A stretch of 6,772 nucleotides of DNA from Minisyncoccota bacterium (GCA_018061585.1 JAGOTU010000048.1:1-6772); one strand, 5' to 3'; positions 1 to 5,953 are shown, counted from the stretch's first letter. A program made the numbers and translations. The notes: generated by a model from the letters alone, not told the origin.

Positions 1-1686
1 GTCTACCACGAGAATTCGCAGATTGCGCGCGAGACTGTCATGTGCGTCGCTTCGGGATTCATTCACGGTGATATCCACGAGCGGAAGGCGAATGATGAAC
101 TCGCTCCCGGCACCTTTGCCCTCGCTCTGCGCCTCAACACTGCCGCCGTGCATATTAATGATCCGTTGTACCAACAGTAATCCGATACCGAGACCGCTAT
201 TGATGGTGCTCTTGTTAGCCCCCTGGTAATACATATCAAATATCCGGGGAAGGTCAGCGGCGTCGATACCGGCACCATTGTCCCGGACGCGAATAAGTAC
301 ATCGACTCCGTCGCGTTCGATATCCACCCAGATCGATCCCCCGGCCGGCGTGAATTTTACGGCGTTGGAAAGCAGATTACTGACCGCTTGTTCAAGACGT
401 GTTTCGTCGGCAACTACGGATAGCGGCACAGACGGATACGCAAGATGTAGTGTGATGTCCGCGCTGCGTATGACGCCGTCGGTCGCACGAACTGATCGCT
501 CGATCAGACGCCGAAGATCGATCGGCTTGGCGGAAAGGGATATGCGGTCCTGCGTGAATCGGGTCACATCCAAGAGGTCATTCAATAGACGCGCCATATG
601 GTCGAATTGGTGCTCCACGATATCGAGCTCCTCTTTGATATCCGTCGGAGTGTTGCGAAGTTTCAATAACTCCAAAGAGCTTTTGATGGGCGCGAGGGGA
701 TTACGAAGTTCGTGTGAAAGCGCAGCGAGAAAGATTTCTTTGGATTTATCGCGAGTTTCGATCTCATGGAAGAGCCGCGCGTTGTCGAACACGACCGCAA
801 GGTGAAAGCAGAATTCCTGGAAGAATTCGAGGTCAGTCTCATCGTATGTGCGGCCGGAATCAGTGTACGCGAGCGTCATCGCACCTACGCCCTCGCCTCG
901 CGAAATGATAGGAATGATCATGAATGACCGGATGCCAAGATTGCGAATGTCCTCCATGCGCTCCCCGGAATCAGACATAGTCTGCAGGATCTCTTCCGTC
1001 ATGAGAGGAATGAATATCGGGGTCTGATTCCGGATCGTGTTCAGCATCGCGTCCTGAGAATATTTTTTGTCGAATTCGTGAAGTGTTTTGGCATTTTCGG
1101 GATCAATATTTATGACGGCAACATGACGCACGACGCCGTCTTCGAGTACGCTCATCGAGCACCAGTCGGCGAGATTCGGGACGGCAAGTTTTGCCTTCTC
1201 GACGAGACGTTGATCAAAATCGAGGTTGAGGGAAAGGATCTTTGCGGACTCGACCATGAACTCTAGCTTGTTCTCTCTGGATTTTCGTATCGAGATATCA
1301 CGCATCGATGAGATCACGTATTCAAGTGCTCCGGAAGCATCCAGTATCCGTTTGGCAGAAACAGAGAGCCACTTGTGTTTGCCGTCGGGATCAATGTACT
1401 GCATCTCTTCGCGCGGCACATTCTCGCCGTCGAATGCCCGATACACGGGTGCACGACGTATGCTTGAGGATGCGTTCTCGACGATCCTGACGCTCATGGC
1501 GGCTCCGGCGGGTTTGAGTTGAGTTCCTGGGGCGAGCGGGAGATTCGTTATTCTACGAGCAGATCGGTTCGCGTACACCAGATCTTTATCCTTACCCCAT
1601 ATGATCACTCCCTCATCGAGGGAATCGAAAAGGGGTGGTAGTTGCGTATGATCTTGAAAGTTGAGGATCGCTCTCGTGACAGTCAT
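1..1686 (-). CDS. PAS-GAF hybrid sensor histidine kinase, C-terminus cut by window edge
   Basis: The 562 visible codons are open from the ATG at 1686 to base 1 with no stop. An in-frame TAG lies five codons upstream of the ATG. Domains in order: PAS-like sensor (about residues 16-133), GAF-like sensor (about 150-305), HisKA with H-box SHELRNP (phospho-acceptor His325), and HATPase_c with N-box NLLSNAVKF (Asn441), G1 box DNGAG (469-473) and G2 box GLGIG (498-502). The last visible residues, LRILVVD, are the first strand of a receiver (REC) domain that continues off the left edge. No signal peptide or membrane segment is seen, so the protein is probably cytoplasmic and senses a soluble cue; the ligand is unknown. 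The family autophosphorylates on His and passes phosphate to the REC aspartate. The F-box region reads RIFDMYYQG rather than the common FExF form. HisKA resembles that of the second kinase at 3881-5926, both having HELRNPLAP. No Shine-Dalgarno sequence is visible. Confidence 0.93.
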   Translation of the reverse strand, partial: MTVTRAILNFQDHTQLPPLFDSLDEGVIIWGKDKDLVYANRSARRITNLPLAPGTQLKPAGAAMSVRIVENASSSIRRAPVYRAFDGENVPREEMQYIDPDGKHKWLSVSAKRILDASGALEYVISSMRDISIRKSRENKLEFMVESAKILSLNLDFDQRLVEKAKLAVPNLADWCSMSVLEDGVVRHVAVINIDPENAKTLHEFDKKYSQDAMLNTIRNQTPIFIPLMTEEILQTMSDSGERMEDIRNLGIRSFMIIPIISRGEGVGAMTLAYTDSGRTYDETDLEFFQEFCFHLAVVFDNARLFHEIETRDKSKEIFLAALSHELRNPLAPIKSSLELLKLRNTPTDIKEELDIVEHQFDHMARLLNDLLDVTRFTQDRISLSAKPIDLRRLIERSVRATDGVIRSADITLHLAYPSVPLSVVADETRLEQAVSNLLSNAVKFTPAGGSIWVDIERDGVDVLIRVRDNGAGIDAADLPRIFDMYYQGANKSTINSGLGIGLLLVQRIINMHGGSVEAQSEGKGAGSEFIIRLPLVDITVNESRSDAHDSLARNLRILVVD

Positions 1687-1695
1687 TAAATGTGC

Positions 1696-1701
1696 AGTCT
1701 A
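1696..1701 (-). promoter_or_regulatory. Putative -10 box (TAGACT) of the PAS-GAF kinase gene
   Basis: On the minus strand TAGACT ends nine bases before the ATG at 1686 and is directly preceded by TG. It matches the TATAAT consensus at four of six positions. No convincing -35 is present. If used, transcription would start at or just before the start codon, in keeping with the missing Shine-Dalgarno sequence. Confidence 0.3.
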
Positions 1702-1757
1702 CAGACCGAACATGAACGAATCATGAAGACTAAAAAATCGCTCAACCAGGCCATCAT

Positions 1758-2135
1758 TTAGGCGGCGGGTGTCAGGTCGTGAAAAACTGCCTCGAGATTG
1801 TTACCGAACGGGTCGGTCACGAATGCGCCGTAATAGCCGGGGGAGTATTCAGTACGATAACCGGGAGCACCGTTATCCGTGGCACCTGCTTCTAGGGCCT
1901 GTGTGTAGAAGGCGTCTACAGCCTCCTTGCTCTCGGCCTTGAGGGCTATGTGCACGTTATGTGCGGCCTCACGCTGAGAGAACCAGAGGTCTGCGACGCC
2001 GCCGGTACCCATTCCGATAACGGACCATTCGGGGTAATCGCTCAGCATCGTATAGCCGAGCGGCTTCAAGGCGGGGATATAAAATGCCTTCGCTTTCTCT
2101 ATATCTGTTACGTACAGTCCGACATGATCTAACAT
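1758..2135 (-). CDS. VOC family protein (glyoxalase/bleomycin resistance fold)
   Basis: A 125-aa protein of the usual length for a single-chain vicinal-oxygen-chelate protein. It shows two beta-alpha-beta-beta-beta modules. The first begins LDHVGLYVTDIEKAKAFY (about residues 2-19) and the second NVHIALKAES (60-69), ending with the hallmark DPFGNNLEAV (108-117). His4, His62 and Glu115 lie where VOC metalloenzymes usually place metal ligands, so a metal site is plausible. The length and the G-Y-Y-G-A-F-V-T-D-P-F-G-N stretch resemble the uncharacterised glyoxalase-like proteins common in bacteria rather than true lactoylglutathione lyase, so the substrate cannot be assigned. Possible roles include detoxification of a small electrophile or a resistance function. 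It lies 32 bp downstream of the PGPGW-like gene on the same strand, but has its own -10-like hexamer, so co-transcription is uncertain. The ATG start was chosen because the conserved first strand begins immediately after it. Confidence 0.93.
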   Translation of the reverse strand: MLDHVGLYVTDIEKAKAFYIPALKPLGYTMLSDYPEWSVIGMGTGGVADLWFSQREAAHNVHIALKAESKEAVDAFYTQALEAGATDNGAPGYRTEYSPGYYGAFVTDPFGNNLEAVFHDLTPAA

Positions 2136-2140
2136 AGGTA

Positions 2141-2146
2141 AATATA
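2141..2146 (-). promoter_or_regulatory. Putative -10 box (TATATT) of the VOC gene
   Basis: TATATT on the minus strand is followed by five bases and then the ATG at 2135. It matches the -10 consensus at five of six positions. There is no Shine-Dalgarno sequence, and the spacing would place the transcription start at or near the A of the ATG, as in a leaderless mRNA. The -35 region is weak. Confidence 0.4.
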
Positions 2147-2167
2147 CGGATTAGGATAATTATTTCG

Positions 2168-2404
2168 CTATTCTTTCTCTGAAGTATCAACGCGCGGGGT
2201 GTCTTTATGATGAACACTTCGCCACGCATTGAACCGCTCCTTTATTTTATCCCATGCCACGAGCCGTACACCGATCAATTCGAGACCGACGAACATAAGC
2301 CAGGCACCCGGTGTGAGCGGGGTAACGAGTGCAATGAATCCGACGAGGATAAGGATCACGCCGCCGACACGTTTCAAAACCTGCATGGTCGCAGTGTACC
2401 CCAT
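2168..2404 (-). CDS. Small PGPGW-type transmembrane protein
   Basis: A 78-aa protein (72 aa from the internal ATG at 2386). Two hydrophobic segments, about residues 14-28 and 31-48, flank the turn TPLTPGAWLMFVGLELIG. This matches the layout of the putative transmembrane PGPGW family: a hydrophobic helix, a Pro-Gly-rich turn followed by Trp or Leu, a second helix, then a basic stretch. The motif here is the variant TPGAW. The C-terminal ~25 residues are charged and polar (DKIKERFNAW onwards) and probably cytoplasmic. The function of the family is unknown to me. Two starts are possible. The outer ATG at 2404 adds MGYTAT; the inner ATG at 2386 begins MQVLKR, which looks like a more typical N-terminus and sits six bases after a TACACT hexamer. 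The outer boundary is given as the maximal extent. It is divergent from the plus-strand genes to its right. Confidence 0.8.
   Translation of the reverse strand: MGYTATMQVLKRVGGVILILVGFIALVTPLTPGAWLMFVGLELIGVRLVAWDKIKERFNAWRSVHHKDTPRVDTSEKE
2393..2398 (-). promoter_or_regulatory. Putative -10 box (TACACT) before the inner start of the PGPGW-like gene
   Basis: TACACT on the minus strand lies six bases before the ATG at 2386, the same geometry as the hexamers before the VOC and MsrB-like genes. It matches the consensus at four of six positions, with no good -35. If real, it would make 2386 the true start, because the ATG at 2404 would be upstream of the transcript. Confidence 0.25.
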
Positions 2405-2532
2405 GAGATAAAAGCTGAATTACGCCAATCATCGAATAAAGGATGTATCTCACGGGGTGTACCTTGTCCATCCGATCCCCAAGTGGATAGCGAGCCCGCA
2501 CACGATATGCATGTGGTGGTAGAATATATTCC
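2405..2532. other. Divergent intergenic region
   Basis: This separates the minus-strand PGPGW-like gene from the plus-strand genes and should hold promoters for both directions. A TATATT hexamer at 2525-2530 on the plus strand could serve the small ORF that follows. I see no RNA gene, no strong hairpin and no convincing conserved ORF here. Together with the doubtful ORF at 2533-2724, the stretch 2405-2777 may be entirely non-coding. Confidence 0.45.
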
Positions 2533-2724
2533 ATGGAAGGGAACGTAATGGGGGGAATGATCGGGGTCATCTTTTTGGTGCTGTGCATAAGTTTTGTGAG
2601 CTTTTTGCAGCCGGCGGAACGTCAGGCCTCCGCTCATCCGTTCCTCGACCCGAATGTGGCATCAGCCGGATCCGCCGTGTATTTGAACGATCGCGGCACG
2701 CTCTCTGTCTCACCGAATCGGTAA
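2533..2724 (+). CDS. Doubtful small membrane-anchored or secreted hypothetical protein
   Basis: I do not recognise this 63-aa ORF. It has one hydrophobic segment (about residues 9-25, MIGVIFLVLCISFVSFL) preceded by a short uncharged Gly/Met stretch, then a polar ~38-residue tail. This would fit a signal peptide or signal anchor with a small extracytoplasmic tail. Three ATGs are possible: 2533, 2548 and 2557. The one at 2548 is best supported, because GGAAGG at 2535-2540 is a good Shine-Dalgarno sequence seven bases upstream. It lies 53 bp before the Tyr-rich gene on the same strand and might share its transcript. A longer reading frame opens at 2583 in the next frame, continuous with the Tyr-rich gene, but its N-terminal part looks random. 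Reality rests only on the hydrophobic segment and the ribosome binding site. Confidence 0.4.
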   Translation: MEGNVMGGMIGVIFLVLCISFVSFLQPAERQASAHPFLDPNVASAGSAVYLNDRGTLSVSPNR

Positions 2725-2764
2725 ACAGAAGACATCTTCATCTACGCTACAGTGTTCACTTGGT

Positions 2765-2768
2765 AGGA
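2765..2768 (+). promoter_or_regulatory. Ribosome binding site (AGGA) of the Tyr-rich gene
   Basis: AGGA lies nine bases before the ATG at 2778. It supports that start over the upstream in-frame ATG at 2583, which would put about 65 unconvincing residues in front of a clear signal peptide. Confidence 0.5.
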
Positions 2769-2777
2769 TTGCTGCCT

Positions 2778-3290
2778 ATGTTTTCAATTCGAAACCAACT
2801 GAGCATGCTCGCGACCGCATGTGCGGCGATCATCTTGGCGGCGATTCCGATCACGGTTACGTTCGCTCAAAGCTACAATTATAATTACAACTCCAATACG
2901 AACTATAACGGCGGCATGCCGAGCTACAGTTATGGCGGGCATAACCAGCCGCAACATCAGTATCTGTATTGGTGTACAGGCCAGGGAGGTGGCCTGCCTG
3001 CGCAGGCAGGCTACTATTCATACTCGCCGTGTCCCAGCTATCAAACACCTCCGCAGGCACCCTCGTACCCGCAGTATGAGCAACATTACCAGTCTCCGTA
3101 TCAGCAGCAGAGCTACTATCCGCAGTACTCGTACCCACAATACTATTCCTATTCATATCCGCAGTATTACTATCCGTACCAGAATTACGGCTACAACTAC
3201 GGATCGTATAGCTACGACTACAACTACAACTACAACTACAACTACAACTACAACTACAATTACAACAACAGCTGGGGCTATTGGTATTAA
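2778..3290 (+). CDS. Secreted Tyr/Asn/Gln-rich low-complexity protein
   Basis: A 170-aa protein. Residues 1-30 form a signal peptide: one Arg near the N-terminus, a hydrophobic core at about 11-28, and a likely cleavage after TFA (Ala30). The mature part is strongly biased, with 43 Tyr in 140 residues and many Asn, Gln, Ser, Pro and Gly. Subregions are YNYNYN near the new N-terminus, a segment with Cys66 and Cys85 that could form a disulphide, degenerate YPQY repeats (about 98-131), a run of eight Tyr-Asn pairs (148-163), and the ending WGYWY. There is no enzyme motif. Its function is unknown; the composition would suit a cell-surface, matrix or self-assembling prion-like protein, which is inference. 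A perfect 20-bp palindrome encodes GLPAQAG at 72-78, unlike its surroundings. The start at 2778 is chosen for the signal peptide and the AGGA ribosome binding site. It is followed by a non-coding region with a large inverted repeat. Confidence 0.82.
   Translation: MFSIRNQLSMLATACAAIILAAIPITVTFAQSYNYNYNSNTNYNGGMPSYSYGGHNQPQHQYLYWCTGQGGGLPAQAGYYSYSPCPSYQTPPQAPSYPQYEQHYQSPYQQQSYYPQYSYPQYYSYSYPQYYYPYQNYGYNYGSYSYDYNYNYNYNYNYNYNYNNSWGYWY
2992..3011. repeat. Perfect 20-bp palindrome inside the Tyr-rich gene
   Basis: GCCTGCCTGC followed directly by its exact reverse complement, with no spacer. It encodes GLPAQAG in frame, between two Tyr-rich stretches. The base composition (16 of 20 G or C) differs from the surrounding TAC/TAT/CAG codons, which suggests insertion of a palindromic element rather than drift of the repeat. 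Confidence 0.9.
3219..3266 (+). repeat. Hexanucleotide tandem repeat (TACAAC)x8, in frame
   Basis: Eight consecutive TACAAY units encode (Tyr-Asn)8 at residues 148-163 of the Tyr-rich protein. The first six units are identical, the seventh is TACAAT and the eighth TACAAC. Each unit is two codons, so slippage by whole units would change length without breaking the frame. Confidence 0.95.
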
Positions 3291-3301
3291 TTTGCCTCGG
3301 A

Positions 3302-3400
3302 TTCGGCTGCGCGTATTTCAGGTACGCATAATTTTCTGCTGAAAATTCGCTCGATCTCGTCCCGTCGGACTTGCGAAGCCCTGAAATACGCGCAGCCGAA
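3302..3400. repeat. Long branched inverted repeat (21-bp perfect arms)
   Basis: The arm at 3302-3322 is the exact reverse complement of 3380-3400. The 57-base interior can fold further: CGCA (3325-3328) with TGCG (3372-3375), a 7-bp hairpin AATTTTC/GAAAATT (3330-3347, four-base loop), and GTCC/GGAC (3359-3370, four-base loop). The result is a closing stem with two side hairpins. It starts 12 bp after the stop of the Tyr-rich gene, but lacks a T-run after the stem, so it is a poor intrinsic terminator. It could be a dispersed palindromic element, a structured RNA, or an mRNA 3'-end stabiliser. Confidence 0.9.
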
Positions 3401-3465
3401 AGTCCTCATGTGGCTGCGGATTCGAGTAACTTGCAACTTGGGGCCGTTTGTGGGGAAATATTAGC

Positions 3466-3485
3466 TGTCCCTATACGGGGGGACA
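3466..3485. promoter_or_regulatory. Possible operator: inverted repeat TGTCCC-N8-GGGACA
   Basis: Perfect 6-bp arms at 3466-3471 and 3480-3485 around TATACGGG. The right arm coincides with the -35 position of the promoter before the SWIB gene, so a dimeric regulator bound here could block or modulate it. No regulator is encoded in the window, and the palindrome could be incidental. Confidence 0.35.
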
Positions 3486-3508
3486 ATCGCCTTGCGCTGG
3501 TATATAAT
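3480..3508 (+). promoter_or_regulatory. Promoter of the SWIB gene
   Basis: A perfect -10 TATAAT at 3503-3508 lies 17 bp after GGGACA at 3480-3485, which matches TTGACA at four positions. Transcription would begin near 3515, giving an untranslated leader of about 53 bases to the ATG at 3568. The promoter also shows that the TTG at 3508, which overlaps the -10, is not the translation start. Confidence 0.65.
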
Positions 3509-3567
3509 TGGCGCGTCGAAACGTTCACACATTACTTACACGTGTAAATCAGTTAATTGCCTTTTAT

Positions 3568-3822
3568 ATGGTACGAAAAGCAAATCCGGCGCTTTTGAAG
3601 CCGATGAACCTCTCTGAGGAACTCGAGGCGGTCGTGGGTAAGGGCCCGTTGCCCCGCTCACAGGTCGTTAAGAAGCTCTGGGAATACATCAAGAAGCACG
3701 ACCTCCAGAACCCGCAGAACAAGCGCAATATCCTCGCTGACGAAAAGCTCCTTACCCTCTTCAAGAAGAAGGAAGTGACCATGTTCGAAATGACGAAGAT
3801 CGTTTCGCCTCACATGAAATAG
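3568..3822 (+). CDS. Stand-alone SWIB/MDM2-domain protein
   Basis: An 84-aa protein made up almost wholly of one SWIB domain. It begins MVRKANPALLKP, followed by the core ELEAVVGKGPLPRSQVVKKLWEYIKKHDLQ, then the signature NKRNILADEKLLTLFKKKEVTMFEMTKIVSPHMK. SWIB domains belong to the SWIB/MDM2 family, best known from eukaryotic SWI/SNF (BAF60) complexes. Short bacterial versions occur in chlamydiae and some other bacteria, where a role in DNA condensation or topology has been proposed. The high Lys content would suit nucleic-acid association, but the true partner is unknown. An upstream in-frame TTG at 3508 would add 20 residues, but it overlaps the -10 box and the extra residues do not resemble the family. 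No Shine-Dalgarno sequence precedes the ATG. The gene is monocistronic: a strong promoter before it, a terminator after it, and a convergent kinase beyond. Confidence 0.93.
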   Translation: MVRKANPALLKPMNLSEELEAVVGKGPLPRSQVVKKLWEYIKKHDLQNPQNKRNILADEKLLTLFKKKEVTMFEMTKIVSPHMK

Positions 3823-3842
3823 CCCGCTTACGCGGTTATACG

Positions 3843-3873
3843 AAAAAGCCCGGGCTTCGGTCGGGGCTTTTTT
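3843..3873. terminator. Bidirectional intrinsic terminator between SWIB and MASE1 kinase genes
   Basis: AAAAAGCCC (3843-3851) pairs with GGGCTTTTT (3864-3872) around a GC-rich loop that includes CTTCGG, and a T-run follows on the plus strand. The A-run on the left gives a T-run on the minus strand, so it can end both the SWIB transcript and the convergent kinase transcript, whose stop codon is at 3881. Confidence 0.88.
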
Positions 3874-3880
3874 GTTTGGA

Positions 3881-5926
3881 CTATGCACCGAACCGTGCGC
3901 GCAGCGCCGCCTCAATGTCGTTGAGTCCGACGGGTTTGGTGAGATGTCCGTCACACCCGGCGTCCAGGGCCTTTCTTCGGTCCTCGTCCTGGCCGTAGCC
4001 GGTCAGTGCGAGGATGAATGCATTGCATCCGCCCGCTCGCAGCCGTCGTGCCACCTCGTAGCCCTCTACGTCCGGCAGACCGATATCGAGGAGGATGGCG
4101 TCAGGCTCGAACTCAAATGCCTTCGCTATGCCGTCGTTACCGCTGAACGAGAGAATGCACTCATGTCCGCGGAAATTCAAAAGACGACCGAGGGCCTCGG
4201 TACCCGCCTGATTGTCGTCGACGATAAGGATCTTCAGTGTCCCGGTATCGAGTGCGTGCACTTGAACTGCGGGCTCAGCGATCGGCGCAGGCGTTGGCAC
4301 GGTCGGGAATTCGATAACGAATGTGCTCCCGCGACCGAGACCGGCGGAAAGCGCCACGATCGATCCGTCATGCAGCTCGACGAGTTGCTTCGCAAGCGCG
4401 AGACCAACGCCCACTCCGGAAGTCCCATATTTTGTCGTTGATACCTGAATGAACGGCTCAAAGATCCTCGACAGCATCTTTTGCTCGATACCTGTTCCGT
4501 TGTCCCGAATGGTAACGATCGCCCGACTACCGTGCGCTTCGGCCTTGAATTCGATCATACCTCCCTGCGGAGTGTATTTCGCGGCGTTATTGAGCACATT
4601 GACGAGAACCTGTTCAATACGCAACGGATCCGCGTAGAGGGTCGCATCGCTCGACGGCATCGTTACGGTCAAGGAGTGATTGTACTTTTCGATCTGCGGT
4701 CGCGCACTATCAACCGCCTGTTCCGCCAGTTTCCTGAGGCTTACATGCTCTTTTTGGAGCTTGAGCCGCTTTTCGGAGACACGTGAGATGTCCAAAAGAT
4801 CATCCAAAAGACGGCCCATCATATGAAGCCGCTGTTCCGCTCCGGCAACGAGGGCCGACTCCTCGTCCTCCGGTTTACGGCGCATACGCAGCAGCTCGAG
4901 CGTACTGAGGACGGGCGCCAGTGGATTGCGGAGCTCATGCGCAAGGATTGCAAGAAAGTCGCTCTTTGCGGAGTCCTGCTCGCTGATCTCCGAAACCGTG
5001 GTTTCAAGCTGGTTGACGTGGGCACGAAGTTCGTCGGTCGCGCGACGACGGTCCTCGATCGAGGAGGAAATAATAAGAAAGATCGCCGCAAAGATCTCCA
5101 GGAGGAGTTGTGTTTGGAACAGCCACTGTCCGATCTGCACACCCGGTGGAATATGCGTCACAGCACCGCCGATCGCTATGACCGCTGTCACGAACAGTGC
5201 GAAGGCCGTCGAGCGAGGAGAGAAGCGAAGCGATATCCAGAAGAAAGGAACGAGCAGGAAATACACCAAGGGGATCCCGCCCAGCATGCCGACACGATCC
5301 CAGAAGAGAAGGTAAGTAATGAGTGCAACGATCAGAACAGCTACCCCGTTTTCTATCAAGCGCTCGCGCTCGAGTCGTCGGTTTTGAACAAATCCCGTTA
5401 TGAGTGGTGTTAGGACAAGGATACTCAAAATGCCACCCGCCCATACGGTACGCCATACGTCGCCCGGATTTTCCATGACCGGTCCGAACATACCTCGCGA
5501 TATGATCGCGAGTGTGGGGACGATCGTCGTGATCCCGAGCGAAACCGCGAACAGGAGCAGCGTGTCACGAAGTCGCGAGAAATCGGCACGGAATCCGAAC
5601 AGGCGAAACAAGTATGCGCCGGTGAGTGCCTGCAGAGGATTGCCGACGGCGAACGTTATGATCGCCGCAATAGGTGCGCCGGTACTGGCTGTTGCGACAA
5701 ATGCCGCGAGCATGACGGCGGACGACATCCGTTTGCCCCACAGAAATACGAGCGCGAGCGCGATCCCGGATGGTGGCCAAATAAGAGCTGGCGCAGTATC
5801 CAGTCCGGAGTAGAGGAACTGGCCAAGTTTGGCGCTCAGTAGAAATGCAATGAACGTGATGCTCCAACGTCCTAAGTCTGCCCGTAGCGGCAGGTATTCT
5901 CGGAGTCCGGTGGCCGATATGTTCAT
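3881..5926 (-). CDS. MASE1-containing hybrid sensor histidine kinase with C-terminal receiver
   Basis: A complete 681-aa membrane kinase. Residues ~20-290 hold about eight or more hydrophobic helices with the MASE1-like pattern WPPSGIALA (50-58) and GNPLQALTGAYLFR (95-108). MASE1 is an integral membrane sensor domain whose ligand is usually unknown. A short helical linker (290-320) leads to HisKA with H-box AHELRNP (His330), then HATPase_c with N-box NVLNNAAKY (Asn446/447), G1 DNGTG (475-479), F-box IFEPF (488-492) and G2 GVGVG (504-508). A ~25-residue Pro/Ala linker joins a REC domain (564-681) with acid pair Asp570/Asp571, phospho-acceptor Asp614, Thr642 and Lys664. All catalytic residues are present, so it should autophosphorylate and pass phosphate to its own receiver. 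REC is the last domain, with no output module, so a downstream partner elsewhere is expected. HisKA resembles that of the kinase at 1-1686. It starts at the first ATG after the promoter elements; no clear Shine-Dalgarno sequence is seen. Confidence 0.97.
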   Translation of the reverse strand: MNISATGLREYLPLRADLGRWSITFIAFLLSAKLGQFLYSGLDTAPALIWPPSGIALALVFLWGKRMSSAVMLAAFVATASTGAPIAAIITFAVGNPLQALTGAYLFRLFGFRADFSRLRDTLLLFAVSLGITTIVPTLAIISRGMFGPVMENPGDVWRTVWAGGILSILVLTPLITGFVQNRRLERERLIENGVAVLIVALITYLLFWDRVGMLGGIPLVYFLLVPFFWISLRFSPRSTAFALFVTAVIAIGGAVTHIPPGVQIGQWLFQTQLLLEIFAAIFLIISSSIEDRRRATDELRAHVNQLETTVSEISEQDSAKSDFLAILAHELRNPLAPVLSTLELLRMRRKPEDEESALVAGAEQRLHMMGRLLDDLLDISRVSEKRLKLQKEHVSLRKLAEQAVDSARPQIEKYNHSLTVTMPSSDATLYADPLRIEQVLVNVLNNAAKYTPQGGMIEFKAEAHGSRAIVTIRDNGTGIEQKMLSRIFEPFIQVSTTKYGTSGVGVGLALAKQLVELHDGSIVALSAGLGRGSTFVIEFPTVPTPAPIAEPAVQVHALDTGTLKILIVDDNQAGTEALGRLLNFRGHECILSFSGNDGIAKAFEFEPDAILLDIGLPDVEGYEVARRLRAGGCNAFILALTGYGQDEDRRKALDAGCDGHLTKPVGLNDIEAALRARFGA

Positions 5927-5953
5927 ACGGGTTATACGCCGTCGTGAGGCGAT

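Noticed and set aside
278..805. Plus-strand ORF of 175 aa
   Set aside because: It lies antisense to the HisKA/HATPase part of the PAS-GAF kinase, whose motifs are all intact on the minus strand. The plus-strand product is Arg/Ser-rich with no recognisable domain.
2583..2777. N-terminal extension of the Tyr-rich protein from the ATG at 2583
   Set aside because: The extra ~65 residues look random, and they would bury a clear signal peptide that starts at 2778 behind a ribosome binding site.
2821..3342. Plus-strand ORF of 173 aa, rich in Thr/Arg/Ile
   Set aside because: It is a frame-shifted reading of the Tyr-rich gene's repeats (poly-Thr from TACAAC read out of frame). It has no start signal of its own.
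3302..3400. Inverted repeat as an intrinsic terminator or an integron attC site
   Set aside because: No T-run follows the stem, and I could not find attC-type core sites or an integrase. It is kept only as an unexplained structured repeat.
3508..3567. TTG start for the SWIB protein
   Set aside because: The TTG overlaps the TATAAT box, so it would be upstream of the transcript. The added residues do not match the SWIB family N-terminus.
3872..4441. Plus-strand ORF of 189 aa, and others at 4823-5413 and 5400-5813
   Set aside because: All are antisense to the MASE1 hybrid kinase, which has every expected catalytic motif in a single open frame.
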